64,000 nucleotides of DNA from Cololabis saira (GCF_033807715.1 NC_084597.1:6059847-6123846), one strand, 5' to 3'; positions 21,762 through 33,779 are shown, counted from the first letter of the stretch. Notes: generated by a model not told the origin, from the letters alone. Numbers and translations: made by a program.

Positions 21762-22415
21762 TTAGGGCTGGGCGATATATCGAGATTTTAATATATATCG
21801 ATATATTTTCAAACGCGATATGGTATGAGACAATATCGTTTATATCGATTTAAAAAAAAAATATTATTTTTTTTAATTTTTTTTAATGATTTTGATATAG
21901 CTTATTTTTTGACAAATTGACTTGAATGTTTTATTTGAGATTTGCACAAATGTTTTGTTATTTGCACAACTGTCAACCTCAGTGGAAAAGTCTGCCTGTT
22001 ACTGTCTACATTGTATTAATTGCACAGTGTATTTTAATTAAATTGTTATGCAGGAAAGGGATATTTGTTTTATTTTATTCAAGAAGCATTTTTATTCTAT
22101 ATATGCAGGCAGTTTATTTTTATTTCATTTGTTTTATACATGTTGATATTGTGCAGACCTCTGTTAATAAAGGAACCTGTGTGACCATTTGGCACGAGGC
22201 TTTGTATTAAAACTGACTGTTTTTTTTAAGGGTTTGCCTCAGAAAAAATGAAGCTAACAGAGATGCTAACAGAGATGCTAACAGAGATGCTATGCTATAA
22301 TGCTTTGGGGGAAACCCCAATTAATGGCACAGAAAAAATATCGATATATATCAAGTATCAACATTCAGCTAGAAAATATCGAGATATGACTTTTGGTCCA
22401 TATCGCCCAGCCCTA
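21762..22415. mobile_element. Miniature element with TAGGGCTGGGCGATAT ends
   Basis: Begins TAGGGCTGGGCGATATATCG and ends CATATCGCCCAGCCCTA, an inverted repeat typical of teleost hAT-like miniature elements. A triple ACAGAGATGCTA repeat lies near 22257. No clean 8-bp duplication was seen. Confidence 0.7.
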
Positions 22416-23661
22416 TCCACTTCACATATGAATACAAAAATAAAAATACAAACATGTTTTGTTGGAGGTCATATACAGTATGTATAACTCTTTAGTGACA
22501 TGATCTTTGGATTGGTTAGCTGAAAGACATTCTTTTATTCCTGTCTTTCAGATATTCCTCATCACACCATATCCCTTTCATGCATGAGTTATTATAAAAC
22601 AGTGCTTTTTTTTTTCTTCAGATACAATAGTTTACTTCTAAAGTTGTGTACATTTTACCCAATTCATTCATAATTTCAAGCAAGGTCCCCCTGTGTCCCT
22701 TACACAAATCAGTGATAATGTCCAAATGTGTTTTTCCCCATCAAGTGAATTTATTACTTTTCTTAATGTCATAAAAAAAGAAACGATTCAAATGAAATTC
22801 AATAAATACATTTATCAAAAGGTATTTAACCAAAATAAAAAGTAAAAACTAAAATCTGAAAACTGACATTTTATTTGGTGTTATACACTGAATAATTCGA
22901 ATAATGTTAATTTTGGTGTCTAACCATCCAAACTTATACTAGAAAAAACAGTTTAGGAGGAGGTGTCCACCTTAGAAAGGGTGTGTGTGTTCACTCTCTC
23001 CACTGTGTCTAAATTACTGTTAGCAACTTGCAGACGGGTTAAAACCGGAGGTCAAACTCTTGTACGTGCTGCTAAAAGTTCTCGTTCTTCTTAGAAAAGC
23101 CTTTTATCATGGTTTTTTTTCTTTTATCAGTTGCTATGCTATTATTTCCAGCACACTAAGGCAACAGCGACCAGCACAATGTTATCTGTCATCGTTGAAA
23201 TTTGAGTCAAGTCCCAGCTTGTTGCCAAACCTACCAGTGGGTAAATATAAAGTAGCCTGAACATGAACCTGAGCAGACATGCCCGTGTGTCTCCACGCCC
23301 GTAAACCATTTTTTCTCTTGCTAGTATTATAAAAGGTATTTTGTTTTAATAATAATAATGAGAGGACGTTTCCTGTTTACGCTTGCTTTTTATCTTACTT
23401 GAAAAAGCGGAAGAATGAGGAAGCAGACTGGACGTGTGAGTCACTGGTGTCGTCTAAAGACATATTTCCATGTAACGTGTTGTGCGTGCCAAACGCTTGA
23501 AGTTTAGCACATTTAGCTGCTGTCATTTCATGCGTGTATAAAAAATGAAAATGAATTCTCACTCAGCTTCACACTATGCAGCTGCGGTTCCAGCGGTTAA
23601 TTAAGAGGCTGATGTTCAAGTATCAGCCTTTATCTGCTAGTGTCACCCTTACAGCATAACC
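22416..23661. other. Apparently unique sequence, no gene recognised
   Basis: AT-rich with only short open frames. No splice-supported exon or known repeat was recognised. Confidence 0.4.
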
Positions 23662-24156
23662 CTCTTTTGCAGAGGTGTCAAAAGTATTCACATTCATTAC
23701 TCAGGTAGAAGTATAGATACTAGAGTTTAAAAATACTCCTGTAGAAGTTGAAGTATCAACTCAACTGTTTATATAAAAAACTCGACATGGACTTGCAGAT
23801 TTTGTGTTGTAGTGCAAGTTCTCACGTAGTCGAGATGAAGTAAATGTGCAATTATATCTTCAAGAAAAGTTTTTCCTTTTTCTATTTACACACCAAGGCC
23901 CGGTTTCACAGACAAGGCTTAAGCCTAGTCTCAGACTAAAAAGCTGTTTGAGCTGCTTAACTTTAAGTCACTTGCACAGACATATCTTAAAATAGTCATA
24001 GATTTAGTCTGTTCTGGATTAAACAAAGCCAATTTGCAAGAGGGTGGATTAGAGCTACTCTAGGACTAAGTTGAAGTTTATATTAATCCTGCAAAGAGGC
24101 AGGTTTAACTTCAGCTTAGTACTGTTTGTGAAAGGGAGCACAGATGGTTTGGGAGC

Positions 24157-25190
24157 ATGGAGTATTTGGAATATCTAAATGAAGACCAATATTCGCTACA
24201 GAGGCCAGCCAGACAAATACTTGTGGATAGGAGTAATCCATTGAATCAGTTTGATGAAATAACTTTCCGAGACCGCTTTCGTATGTACAAAGAAGATGTA
24301 CTGGAGATAATTACTTTGCTTGAGCCTAGACTTTCCTCCATGTCTCAAAGAGGAAGGCCTGTACCCAGTTCTCTCCAAGTTCTGATCACTTTGAGATTCT
24401 TGGCATCTGGAACCTTTCATCGTGAAACTGGTGATTTGTGTGGTGTCAGTGAAGCAACAGTGTGTAGAATAGTTCACGAATGTCTGCAGTGCCATTTGTG
24501 AACTGAGAAATCTGTACATTAAGTTCCCTGATGCTGCTGAGCAAGCCAACTATAAATCGCGATTCTACGAATATGGGAACTTCCCAGGAGTGATTGGCTG
24601 TATTGATGGATGTCATGTTGAAATCAAGTGTCCATCAACTCCTGATGCTGAGGAGTACAGGAACCGTAAGAACTGGTTTTCCATCAATGTTCAGGCTGTA
24701 TGCACTCCCAATTTAGAGTTTTCAAACATTGTTGCCCCGTTTGAAGGGAGCAACACATGACTCAAGGATTTTTCACAACTCTTCATTGTGTGCTCAGTTT
24801 GAGAGAGGGCAACATAGCGGAATACTAATTGGTGACAGTGGATATGCTCAGTGTTCCTATTTATTCACACCTTGGCCACATCCCACAACAACTGAGCAGT
24901 AAAGATACAACAGAGCTCATATTCGCACTAGAGGGATGGTCGAGCGTATGTTTGGAGTGTGGAAAAATCAATTCCAGTGTTTATGTACTAGACTTCGTTT
25001 TGAGTCAAGAAGATGCTGCAAGGTGATCATTGCTACAACTGCTCTGCACAACTACCTGAAGCTGCACAACTACCTAAAGCAGTATATCTGTCCTAACCCT
25101 CCAATGGAAGACCAGAATGATTCAGATGTGCCCCATGCCAGTCCAACGAGGACTTGCACTCAGAGCTGCTTTCACATTGCAGTGCAATAG
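24157..25190 (+). pseudogene. HARBI1-like DDE transposase, broken frame
   Basis: Harbinger transposase that would cut and rejoin DNA at the element ends. It starts MEYLEYLNEDQYSLQRPA and includes an N-terminal helix-turn-helix-like part (RGRPVPSSLQVLITLRFLAS, SEATVCRIVHE). The three catalytic residues are present: Asp in GCIDGCH (codon 24605-24607), Asp in GDSGY (24834-24836) and Glu in VERMFG (24942-24944). The frame changes near 24485 and 24735, each explained by one extra base, and TAA at 24901 interrupts the run before VERMFG. LHNYLK is duplicated near the end. Either a recently dead copy or partly a victim of the local insertion errors seen in ak1; the TAA is a real difference from an open frame. 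Confidence 0.9.
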
Positions 25191-25324
25191 TGTGCTGAAG
25201 AATTAAATGAGAAACTCAACCAAGGCTGTCCTAAAATTTAGGTGGTTGTGGTGACTACAATACTCACACTCTTGTCAAGTGTATTTTCATTACATTACAT
25301 AGCTATCTCATGCATCTTTCTTTG

Positions 25325-25830
25325 TCAACTCTCTCTTCTAAATTTCATATCCAATTCGACCTGTAGAATTCTCATTTTCATGTCATGCTCTTCTTTCAGA
25401 TATTTCATTTTCTGCTCATGAACTTCTAAGGCTAACTTTTCATGCATTGACATTTTTGGTCTCTGCTGGAAGGTGGTGGCAGCATCTTTTCTCTGGGATG
25501 CCATGCCAGATGTGGAGGGTGCACAGTCACTGTGTACTGGCTCTTCCACCAGGGTTAGAATAATTTCCTCTGGGAAAAGAACACTTTTGGATACAAAAGT
25601 GTGGTTACATTTTCATTTGCATTGAATTCACTGCAAATGGCAGCCCAAGCATTGTTCTTATTATGTTCAACAGCAGCACTATGCCCTTTACTTTCAATAA
25701 CAGCATGATTTCCCCAAATTTGTTTAAGTAGAGTTTTTTTTCATACATAGTATAGTTCTTTGAGCGTGTTCTTTTAGCTTCAACCATGTTTGGTGTCAAA
25801 ATTCCCTCCAGCAAAACTGTCCTCAATTCC
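25325..25830 (-). pseudogene. Harbinger Myb/SANT-like partner protein, broken frame
   Basis: Read on the minus strand from about 25826. It contains VEAKRTRSKNYTMYEKKL, the start of the Myb/SANT (NAIF1-like) DNA-binding region of Harbinger second proteins, and after a frame change residues such as NAWAAICSEFNANENV. The last part (25325-25549) is a charged helix with MHEKLALEVHEQKMKYLKEE ending in a stop. In active Harbinger elements this protein carries the transposase to the nucleus and binds the ends. At least one frame break separates the parts. Confidence 0.75.
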
Positions 25831-26065
25831 GTTCCAGGTTTTTATGAACACCATTAGGCTAACAGACTGTGCTCCCACTTAGGCTAATGAGGCGTTCTCA
25901 TTTAAGCTTACTCCAGGACTCCACAGTCTGGGACTAACTAAGACAAATATAAGCCACGCTCATTGCAAGCCACTTAAATGACCTAGCTTTTACTAGTCTG
26001 ATTTAGGCCTACTCCTGGCTTGATATAAGCCTTGTCTGTGAAACCGGGCCCAAGTGTCAAAAGTA

Positions 26066-26520
26066 CGGAAGAGCATTAGGGCCAGGCAAGAGAAAAACAA
26101 TTTGAGAGTGGATTTTTTTTTATTGTGCAATTCGAGAAAAAAGACGTAATGTGGAGATTGTTGAAATACAATTTCGAGAAAAAAGTCGAAATTTCGCCTT
26201 TTTTCTCAACATTTCGACTTTTTTTTTTTCGACATTTCGACTTTTTTTCTCAACATTTCGACTTTATTCACAAAATTTCTACTTTTTTTCTCAACATTTC
26301 GACTTTATTCACGAAATTTTGACTTTTTTCTCGACATTTAGACTTTTTTCTCGACATTTAGACTTTTCTAAACATTTCGACTTTTTTCTCAACATTTCAA
26401 CTTTTCTAAACATTTCAAATTTTTTCTCGGACATTTCGACTTTTTTCTTGAAGTGCATAATGAAAAAAAAAAATCTTCCTCCTCTAAAATTATTTTTCTC
26501 CTGCCTGGCCCTAATACTCA
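26066..26520. mobile_element. Miniature element with CGGAAGAGTATTAGGGCCAGG-type ends and satellite core
   Basis: The left end CGGAAGAGCATTAGGGCCAG and right end CTGGCCCTAATACTC are inverted. The core is the ACATTTCGACTTTTTTCTC satellite also seen in the CAGGGGTCGGCAACCC hAT family. A longer copy is at 50651-51758. Confidence 0.7.
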
Positions 26521-27171
26521 GAAAAAGTTGAAGTATCAACTCAATTTTTTTACTCAAGTAAAAGTATAAAAGTACTGGTTTCAAAACTACTTAAAGTATA
26601 AAAGTAAAAGTAATGTAAGGGGGGGAAAAAGCCATTAAGGACAAAAGCCATTGAAAATGAATGCATCTTAGTATAATGCAAATATATTAAAGAAGCATAT
26701 ATGTGTACTAATGAGCATTAACATGTGTTTCAGAGAGCAGGAGATATGATGACTAGTTGTCTATAAGTATTGTAATGGTGCAAAAAGTCAAACTTCAGAG
26801 GCATGTTATCATTTATCCTAACCTTTATTGGAATGTACATCCAAGTTTAGTTGCAGGAATCTGAGGGAACGGATATAAGAACAAAACTGGACAAGAACAT
26901 CTGAAACAACCACAACCAAATTCACTCTAATCCGGATGGAGCAATTTAACTGGATAGTTTTTTTTTAAAGGCCCAAATGAAATAGAGTAACGAGGCTGTT
27001 TTTAAAATGTAAGGAGTAAAAAGTACAGATAATTGCGTGAAAATGTAAGGAGTAAAAGTAAAAAGTCGTCTGAAAAATAATTACTCCAGTGAAGTATAGA
27101 TAACCAAAATTTCTACTTAAGTAAGGTAACGAAGTATTTGTACTTCGTTACTTGACACCTCTGCTCTTTTG

Positions 27172-27657
27172 GTGTTTGGTCTTAGTTTTTATAGCGCAGG
27201 CCATATTTATAGAAATTGTTTATATTACATTTAACAAAGATTTATTTTATTTTTTGGGAGGATGGGGTGGGGGGTCCAAATTCACTCAAGTAACCATAGA
27301 AATACTGATACCGTGTTCTCTGATTCTCACTTGAAACACGCTCTCTGACACAGTGGGGCCGTGCCCTGGGTGTCCGGTTTTATGTCTGCAGACATTAACA
27401 CCGATGTGGCTGTAAATGTCACTTGGAGGCGGGTATCTGAGTCAGCACAGAGCCTCTTTGGGAATCCCACCCTGACCTATTATGGTGCTTCTGCAGGGTC
27501 CCCCAGCGCCTTTGGCATGTCCGACATGTGCAGCGCGGCAACCTAACATGGCTCTTTGTTGGTTAATTAAAGTTAATGCCCCATAGAGTTAGGTGTGACA
27601 TTCCTGCAGCAGAACTTTTGTTTTATTCATTTAGGTTTTTAGATGTTTTTTAAGTGA
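27172..27657. other. No gene or repeat recognised
   Basis: The stretch 27350-27550 has balanced base composition and a 61-codon plus-strand frame (27361-27546). It does not resemble a family I know and lacks support as an exon. Confidence 0.35.
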
Positions 27658-27665
27658 GTCTGAAT

Positions 27666-27926
27666 TAGTTCACGATAAACCGTCAAGAATTCCCCACAGT
27701 AAGAATTTGTCATCTCGCGGTAAAAACGATACATTCCTGTTGATGACGTTTTTGTGTAAAGATGATTTATGGTTCTGTGTTAAATCCACGCACAACGTAC
27801 GGGAAGGAAGGAAGGAAGGAAGGAAGGAAGGAAGGAAGGAAGGAAGGAAATGAGCCTGAAATAAAGAAAGAAAGAAATGAGCCTGAAAGAAAAGAAAGAA
27901 AGAAAGAAAGAAAGATATGAGCCTGA

Positions 27927-27966
<40 letters not shown>

Positions 27967-28010
27967 AATTAGCCTGAAAGAAAAGAAAGAAAGAAAGAAA
28001 TGAGCCTGAA

Positions 28011-28047
<37 letters not shown>

Positions 28048-28138
28048 AAAAAAGAAAGAAAGAAATTAGCCTGAAGGAAAAGAAAGAAAGAAATGAGCCT
28101 GAAAGAAAGAAAGAAATGAGCCTGAAAGAAAGAAAGAA

Positions 28139-28198
<60 letters not shown>

Positions 28199-28199
28199 A

Positions 28200-28267
<68 letters not shown>

Positions 28268-28370
28268 AATGAGCCTGAAAGAAAGAAAGAAAAGAAAGAA
28301 AGAAAGAAAGAAAGAAAGAAATGAGCCTGAAAGAAAGAAAGAAAAGAAAGAAAGAAAGAAATGAGCCTGA

Positions 28371-28402
<32 letters not shown>

Positions 28403-28450
28403 AATGAGCCTGAAAGAAAGAAAAGAAATAAAGAAAGAAAGAAAGAAATA

Positions 28451-28486
<36 letters not shown>

Positions 28487-28539
28487 AGAAAGAAAAGAAA
28501 GAAAGAAAAGAAAGAAAGAAGAAAGAAAGAAAGAAAGAA

Positions 28540-28607
<68 letters not shown>

Positions 28608-28703
28608 TCCCGTTGATGACGTTTTTTGCATTTTTTTTATCGTTATCGGGATAAATGCCAGAAATTATCGTGATAATTTTTTAGTCCATACCGCCCAGCC
28701 CTC
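27666..28703. mobile_element. hAT miniature element (GGGCGATATTTTACC family) with (GGAA)n and (GAAA)n, copy 2
   Basis: 8-bp duplication GTCTGAAT (27658-27665 and 28704-28711). The right end ATTATCGTGATAATTTTTTAG..CCGCCCAGCCCT matches copy 1; the left end lacks about 20 bp. The centre is (GGAA)n then about 750 bp of (GAAA)n broken by a recurring ATGAGCCTGAAAG phrase. Confidence 0.85.
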
Positions 28704-28711
28704 GTCTGAAT

Positions 28712-29141
28712 CAAATGTAGGGGTTTTAACTGGACTTTCTCCCGTATATAATTCGAGATGAATATCTTCCTAAAATACATATATTGTAGAATGTAAAGTA
28801 GATGCAAAACAGTCACATGTGTGAGCTTGTAAATTTGTAATTCTACCCCTTGACACGAAATATGCCGCCCCCAACGAAGCAGTGAAACGTTAACCCGTCT
28901 CCAATGTCCCACCGGGTCTTACTGCCGTTTTTTAACATGCTGTCCTGCTAAAAAAAGACCCGGCTCGTCTGCAGCTGTCAAGGCGTATCATGTTGTTCAT
29001 GGAAATGAAGCCCTACTGTATCTGAGCGCGTTGGAAAGTAACTGGGGTGAAAGGCAAATGAGTGCATTTAATTTGTATATATCACTTGGTTGCTATGGTT
29101 ATTTACGTGAAAGTACTGTCCCTTTAAGGGAGAACAGGGGA
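28712..29141. other. Sequence before the assembly gap, no gene recognised
   Basis: No known repeat or exon seen. Any frame running into the gap is meaningless. Confidence 0.4.
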
Positions 29142-29641
29142 NNNNNNNNNNNNNNNNNNNNNNNNNNNNNNNNNNNNNNNNNNNNNNNNNNNNNNNNNNN
29201 NNNNNNNNNNNNNNNNNNNNNNNNNNNNNNNNNNNNNNNNNNNNNNNNNNNNNNNNNNNNNNNNNNNNNNNNNNNNNNNNNNNNNNNNNNNNNNNNNNNN
29301 NNNNNNNNNNNNNNNNNNNNNNNNNNNNNNNNNNNNNNNNNNNNNNNNNNNNNNNNNNNNNNNNNNNNNNNNNNNNNNNNNNNNNNNNNNNNNNNNNNNN
29401 NNNNNNNNNNNNNNNNNNNNNNNNNNNNNNNNNNNNNNNNNNNNNNNNNNNNNNNNNNNNNNNNNNNNNNNNNNNNNNNNNNNNNNNNNNNNNNNNNNNN
29501 NNNNNNNNNNNNNNNNNNNNNNNNNNNNNNNNNNNNNNNNNNNNNNNNNNNNNNNNNNNNNNNNNNNNNNNNNNNNNNNNNNNNNNNNNNNNNNNNNNNN
29601 NNNNNNNNNNNNNNNNNNNNNNNNNNNNNNNNNNNNNNNNN
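29142..29641. other. Assembly gap of exactly 500 N
   Basis: A run of 500 unknown bases. The round number suggests a placeholder length, so real distance is unknown. Confidence 1.
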
Positions 29642-30231
29642 TACAAAAGTAATCTGTGCCGATTCGTGTGGTGAATTAAACCAATTTGACAATTCTACGT
29701 CAGCTAAAGCAGTATCCGTCAAATAAAGGTTAATTTCTGAAGAAATAAAGTTCTTCTGGTTTATTTCAGTATCAGGTAAGTACAGGATGCATGTTACAGG
29801 AATTAGTCAAAGAGAGCATGTCTATGAGGACTCTTAGGCAGATGGAAAGTTACTGTCTGCATAACCCAAATAACAATTGTTGATGCTACAATCGGACCTT
29901 GACGGAGCGATTTGGGGCATCGGTCTACACACAATTTCCTGGGATGAATGAAAACAAGACGTTCAATAGTCCCCCTTCCCCTCATGACCCCTGTACCAGA
30001 ACTGTACCGAGCCGGCCGATAACGTTCAATTAAATTTTCCATGTTATTTATTTGGCATCTATTACAACAGAAGTTGTCTCCAGGGTCTTTCCAGAGACCA
30101 GAACATGACCCTTGAGCAATTATTACATAATCATAACATAAACAATGGCAGGTAAAAACTCCCCTAGTGGGAGAAAAACCTTAAACCAAACATCAAGGAC
30201 GATGGCTGAGGAGCAGATCTGAGGGATAGTT
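29642..30231. other. Dispersed-repeat-like sequence, no gene
   Basis: Includes GGCAGGTAAAAACTCCCCTA followed by GTGGGAGAAAAACCTTAAAC, a phrase I associate with teleost interspersed repeats. No intact coding region. Confidence 0.4.
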
Positions 30232-30239
30232 CTGATAGG

Positions 30240-30997
30240 CAGTACTGGAGTTGAGGGGGGATGAGGGGGGATGGCATCCCCCCTGAAATAAAAACGGTCC
30301 AAATCATCCCCCTGTAAAACTGCCATCCCCCCTTTCCATCCCTTATTTCATTTCATCAATGAATGTGGTTTTACTGCTATTTCAACATTTAGAGTCATCA
30401 CCAGAAAAATAACACCAGAAAAATAACTTATTTGACAATTTTCACCTGTTTCAAGTAGATTTTCACTTGAAATAAGTAGAAAAATCTGCCAGTGGGACAA
30501 GATTTATCTTCTCATTACAAGCAAAAAAATCTTGTTCCACATGTAGATTTTTCTACTTATTTTAAGTGAAAATGTATTTGAAACTGAAAATTGTTGTTTT
30601 TTCCAGTGATTAGTCTTGTTTTAAGTGTAATGAGATTTTTTTTACTAAAATGAGACATTTTAACTAGAAATAAGACCAATATTCTTGTTAAGATTTTGAG
30701 TTTTTGCAGTGATCCATTTTACTTATCCTGTGAAGGACAGAGTCATATTGATAAGTTCAGAAAAGTGTTTTTTATTGTTGTGTTTTGATGTATTTGATGT
30801 AAGCCCAGTGGATATTTAAAGCTTACAGAAGGCTGCATTTAACTGCTGCTATGTCATTCCTGCAGTATTTCTGCAGGTGTTTTGGTCACTGCTATTATTT
30901 GTAATATATTATATTATTTGTAATCAGCACAAATTATCTGTCCCCATATGATAAAATCCACCATCCCCCCTGATTTTTTTTTACAACTCGAGTACTG
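30240..30997. mobile_element. hAT miniature element with CAGTACTGGAGTTG ends
   Basis: Begins CAGTACTGGAGTTGAGGGGG and ends CAACTCGAGTACTG, with perfect 8-bp duplication CTGATAGG (30232-30239 and 30998-31005). The core contains ATCCCCCCTGAAATAAAAAC-type sequence and no coding frame. Confidence 0.9.
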
Positions 30998-31005
30998 CTG
31001 ATAGG

Positions 31006-31442
31006 AATACATTTATTTTAGCCTTTGCCTTTGAGAACTGATATATTAAAAAAGGCCAAACCATCATTGTATGTTATGATCTGGCATGATATGGACATAT
31101 CACCCATGTTTGATGTAGTTTAGCTCCTAATCACTGGAAGTAGTTCCCTTACCTCAAGAAAGCAGCGATGGAGAGGAGCCAGCAAGGCCAAGGACAAGTC
31201 CACAATGTTTGGAGCGAAAGAAGACAAAGAGAGCCGAGAGACTGGGACCGATCAAGTTTATGTCATATGTTGTCTCTGTTTAGTCTTTTTTTCTGTTCTC
31301 TTGATGGGTCGTACTGGCAGCAATTTCACTGCAACAAATAAAGCTTCTCTAATTTCTAATTTTGAAAAAGTAAGCTGCGAAGAAGGATTATCTGCCAGCA
31401 TCACATGACCATAATTCATGTGTGACGATTAAAGCTTAATAT
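31006..31442. other. Continuation of the repeat around the previous hAT element, no gene
   Basis: A 67-codon plus-strand frame (31205-31408) ends after SRETGTDQVYVICCLCLVFF. It resembles no known protein; the sequence reads as the 3' part of a dispersed repeat. Confidence 0.35.
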
Positions 31443-31740
31443 TACAGTAATGCTGTGGTTAGCACTTTTGCCTCAAGGCAAGAAGGTTCCCGGTGCAACT
31501 CCCAGCACCAGTCTGGGTTTCTCTCCAGGTATCCCAGCTTCCTCTTACAAACCAAAAACATGTATCTATAAAACTGGGGAGTCCAGGGTGAGTGGCTGTT
31601 TGTCTATACTGTAGGTGGGCGTGCGATGGACCGGTTACCTGTCCAGGTTGTACACCTGACTTCCCCCATAAAACTGATGGGATGGGCACCAGCAGATCCC
31701 CATGACCCAAAATAAGAATAAGTGGCAATAGATGATGGAT
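31443..31740 (+). mobile_element. Diverged V-type SINE
   Basis: The tRNA-like head CTGTGGTTAGCACTTTTGCC..AAGAAGGTTCCCGGTGCAAC is followed by the conserved tail GCGATGGACCGGTTACCTGT..ATGGGCACCAGCAGATCCC and a GATGGAT-type end. It is more diverged than the copies with intact B boxes. Confidence 0.75.
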
Positions 31741-31848
31741 AGATGAGATGGGAGTCGCCGCCATCATATTGAGACTATTATTCAGTAACAAAAGGTTGCC
31801 GTGACGATCCCATTTGGTCTAAATTTAGCCACTGCACTTGGCCAACTG

Positions 31849-32040
31849 GTTTAGTCAGTTTTTGTGTTGTTCCATGAAAGCTTTAGAAATCCAGTTAAAG
31901 TGTATTAGGGGTAGACATTCTTCTACTAACACTCGTAGATTACTCAATATTATAGATCATTCGAGTATCAATAAGCAGGAAACTACTATTATATCTTTAG
32001 ATGAAGAAAAAGCATTCGATAGGGTAATTTGGAAATTTCG
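31849..32040 (+). pseudogene. L1-type LINE reverse transcriptase fragment
   Basis: Contains IRGRHSSTNTRRLLNIIDHS and, further on, TTIISLDEEKAFDRVIWKF. The first matches the region before the catalytic blocks of L1 reverse transcriptases, and LDxEKAFDRV is the conserved block with the first catalytic Asp. It is joined directly to the GC-rich 3' segment at 32041, so it links that repeat family to L1. Confidence 0.8.
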
Positions 32041-33366
32041 GGGGGCGGGCCTCCACTGGCCGGGGGGTGCGCAGGCGGGCGGGGTGGAGTCATTCTCAGG
32101 TAGTGCTGGGCGGTATGACCAAAAATTTATATCACGGTATTTTTCAAAATTATATCGGTTTCACGGTATATCACTGTATTTTTTTTTTTCAAGCACAACT
32201 GGGTGTTAACCACATTTTCTAATGATTTGGAAAGGAATTGCTGCAATAAATTGGCTTAGAATGGCCTTTAATTTCCCAGCATGATGTTGTTTTGGTTCCA
32301 CCTCCTGGTGAATGTTAAGTAAAATTCTTATGTGGTTACTTTTTGGTTGGCCAACGATTTATGTTTGTGGTGCGCAACAGTTACGGGAGCGGCCAGTCTA
32401 TTTCCTTATATTACAACGCCGTTATTAATTGTTTGTTTTTTTTCCCACTTATTGTTTTTTTGCCATTTTCGGCCGAACAATTTCGGTTACCAATACAATA
32501 ACAATCGGTGCATCACTACTGCTAAACAGTCCCTTAACAAACAGTGTCCAGCGGCGCTACGCAGCGGAACGTAGCGCCGCGCGGCGTTCCCAACGTTGTG
32601 TACGCTACTGTACATACTCACCGGTATTACGGTATATGAAAAATTCATATCTTAAGAAAAATAAACACTGGTATTTGGTATGAACCGGTATACCGCCCAG
32701 CACTATTCTCAGGTGTCTATTTCTTATGTCGTCAGTATGAATGGAGGGATGTTGGGCCATTCCCCCCTCCGCCTGGGGGCTCCGACGACGCCGGGCGCCC
32801 ATGGAGGTACGGTGGGGCCCTGACCCGGCTCAGAGGGCTGGCCCCTGTCGACTTGGACGGCCGGCGGGGGAGCGTGGGCGCCTTTCCAGGGCCGGCTCTG
32901 CTGGACCTGCCTCCTGGCTTCGGCCTCCGCTCCCCCTCCTGCCCCCCCTACACGATTCATACGCACATAGGCAAAGGGGCAGGGGGGCCGGGGCGTGGGG
33001 GGGCATTGTCCTGCGTGGCCCGGCACTCCCCGCCCCACGGTTTTAATAACACCGTAGACACTGCACATTCAACATTTAATAAATACATTTAAAAAGGATA
33101 CTGACCTCCCCCTCCCTGTTTTTATTGCATTTATTACATGCACTCAACACCAGGGGCGGGAGAGGGGCTCACACCACCCGCGTTCCCTCACCGGCCTGGG
33201 ACGGGCGGGTTGTGGTGCCCAGACCTGGCAGGGCTCGCCGCGCAGCCTGGGGTGCCTTCTGGCGGTGCTGGGTTTCTCTCCAGGTATCCCAAACGGTGCG
33301 TGAATGTGCGTCTTTGTCGGTGAGAATGCGGTATGAAAGGGTCCTGCCATGGAGGATTTGGTAATG
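32041..33366 (+). mobile_element. L1-like GC-rich 3' segment, interrupted by a hAT element
   Basis: GGGGTGGAGTCATTCTCAGG (32081-32100) continues after the insert with TTCTCAGGTGTCTAT and then matches 5440-5740, including GAATGGAGGGATGTTGGGCC and GGTCCTGCCATGGAGGATTTGG-type sequence. Long frames on both strands are by-products of GC richness. Confidence 0.65.
32101..32705. mobile_element. hAT miniature element with TAGTGCTGGGCGGTA ends, chimeric core
   Basis: Ends TAGTGCTGGGCGGTATGACC and GGTATACCGCCCAGCACTA, with perfect 8-bp duplication TTCTCAGG (32093-32100 and 32706-32713). The unoccupied site is at about 5437-5450. Its core (about 32280-32520) is a piece of the BED-finger hAT family seen at 49493-50372, including ATTTTCGGCCGAACAATTTC and CGGTGCATCACTA. 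Confidence 0.92.
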
Positions 33367-33667
33367 GAGACAAACGCTAAAGGGGTCAGAATAATATCAC
33401 CATTATTTAGAGTTGTAAGCAAATTCTTGGAATAAAGCCACCTTCGACAGCATGACAATGTTGGGACTTAATTTCTTTGCAATCCTTTCTAAAATAATTT
33501 TGTACTTTGTACTTTTTACTTTTGTACTTAAGTACATTTTACACCATGTACTTTTGGTACTTTATTATATTTAATTTGAGGTACTTTTATACTTTTACTT
33601 AAGTAATTTTCAAACAGAAAATCTGTACTTTTACTTAAGTACAATATTTTTGTACTTTTTCCACCTC
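33367..33667. repeat. Dispersed repeat rich in ACTTTTACTTAAGTA
   Basis: Multiple TACTTTTACTTAAGTA-like words ending in TTCCACCTCTG. It resembles the GTACTTTT-rich hAT ends found elsewhere; no coding sequence. Confidence 0.4.
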
Positions 33668-33761
33668 TGCCTGGGTGTTTGGTGAATAAAGAGTTCTGCA
33701 CTGAAACTCCGTGTCCTCTCTGTCCTGTCGGTTGGGCCCCGTAGCACTCGCCCTGCTACAC

Positions 33762-33779
33762 TGGCGCCCAACGTGGGGC
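33762..33779 (+). promoter_or_regulatory. Retroelement primer-binding site
   Basis: TGGCGCCCAACGTGGGGC begins one base after the LTR end, which is the standard position for the tRNA primer site. Confidence 0.8.

Larger units (their letters stand above)
23897..26050. mobile_element. Two-gene PIF/Harbinger transposon
   Basis: Inverted ends GGCCCGGTTTCACAGACAAG and its complement, with a 3-bp duplication CAA (23894-23896 and 26051-26053). It carries a DDE transposase on the plus strand and a Myb/SANT-like partner protein on the minus strand, arranged convergently, the classical Harbinger layout. The extended inner sequence TCTAGGACTAAG-type also has inverted similarity. Confidence 0.93.
23670..27163. 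mobile_element. hAT element family A, complete ends, composite
   Basis: Ends CAGAGGTGTCAAAAG and GACACCTCTG with 8-bp duplication CTCTTTTG (23662-23669 and 27164-27171). It carries a Harbinger element at 23897-26050 and a satellite-rich miniature element at about 26066-26520. It is the opposite orientation of the copy at 14726. Confidence 0.9.

Noticed and set aside
24196..24549. 117-codon minus-strand frame opposite the Harbinger transposase
   Set aside because: Shadow of the transposase coding strand; no family resemblance.
29031..29726. Long frames spanning the N run
   Set aside because: The gap contributes no stops; nothing real supports coding on either side.
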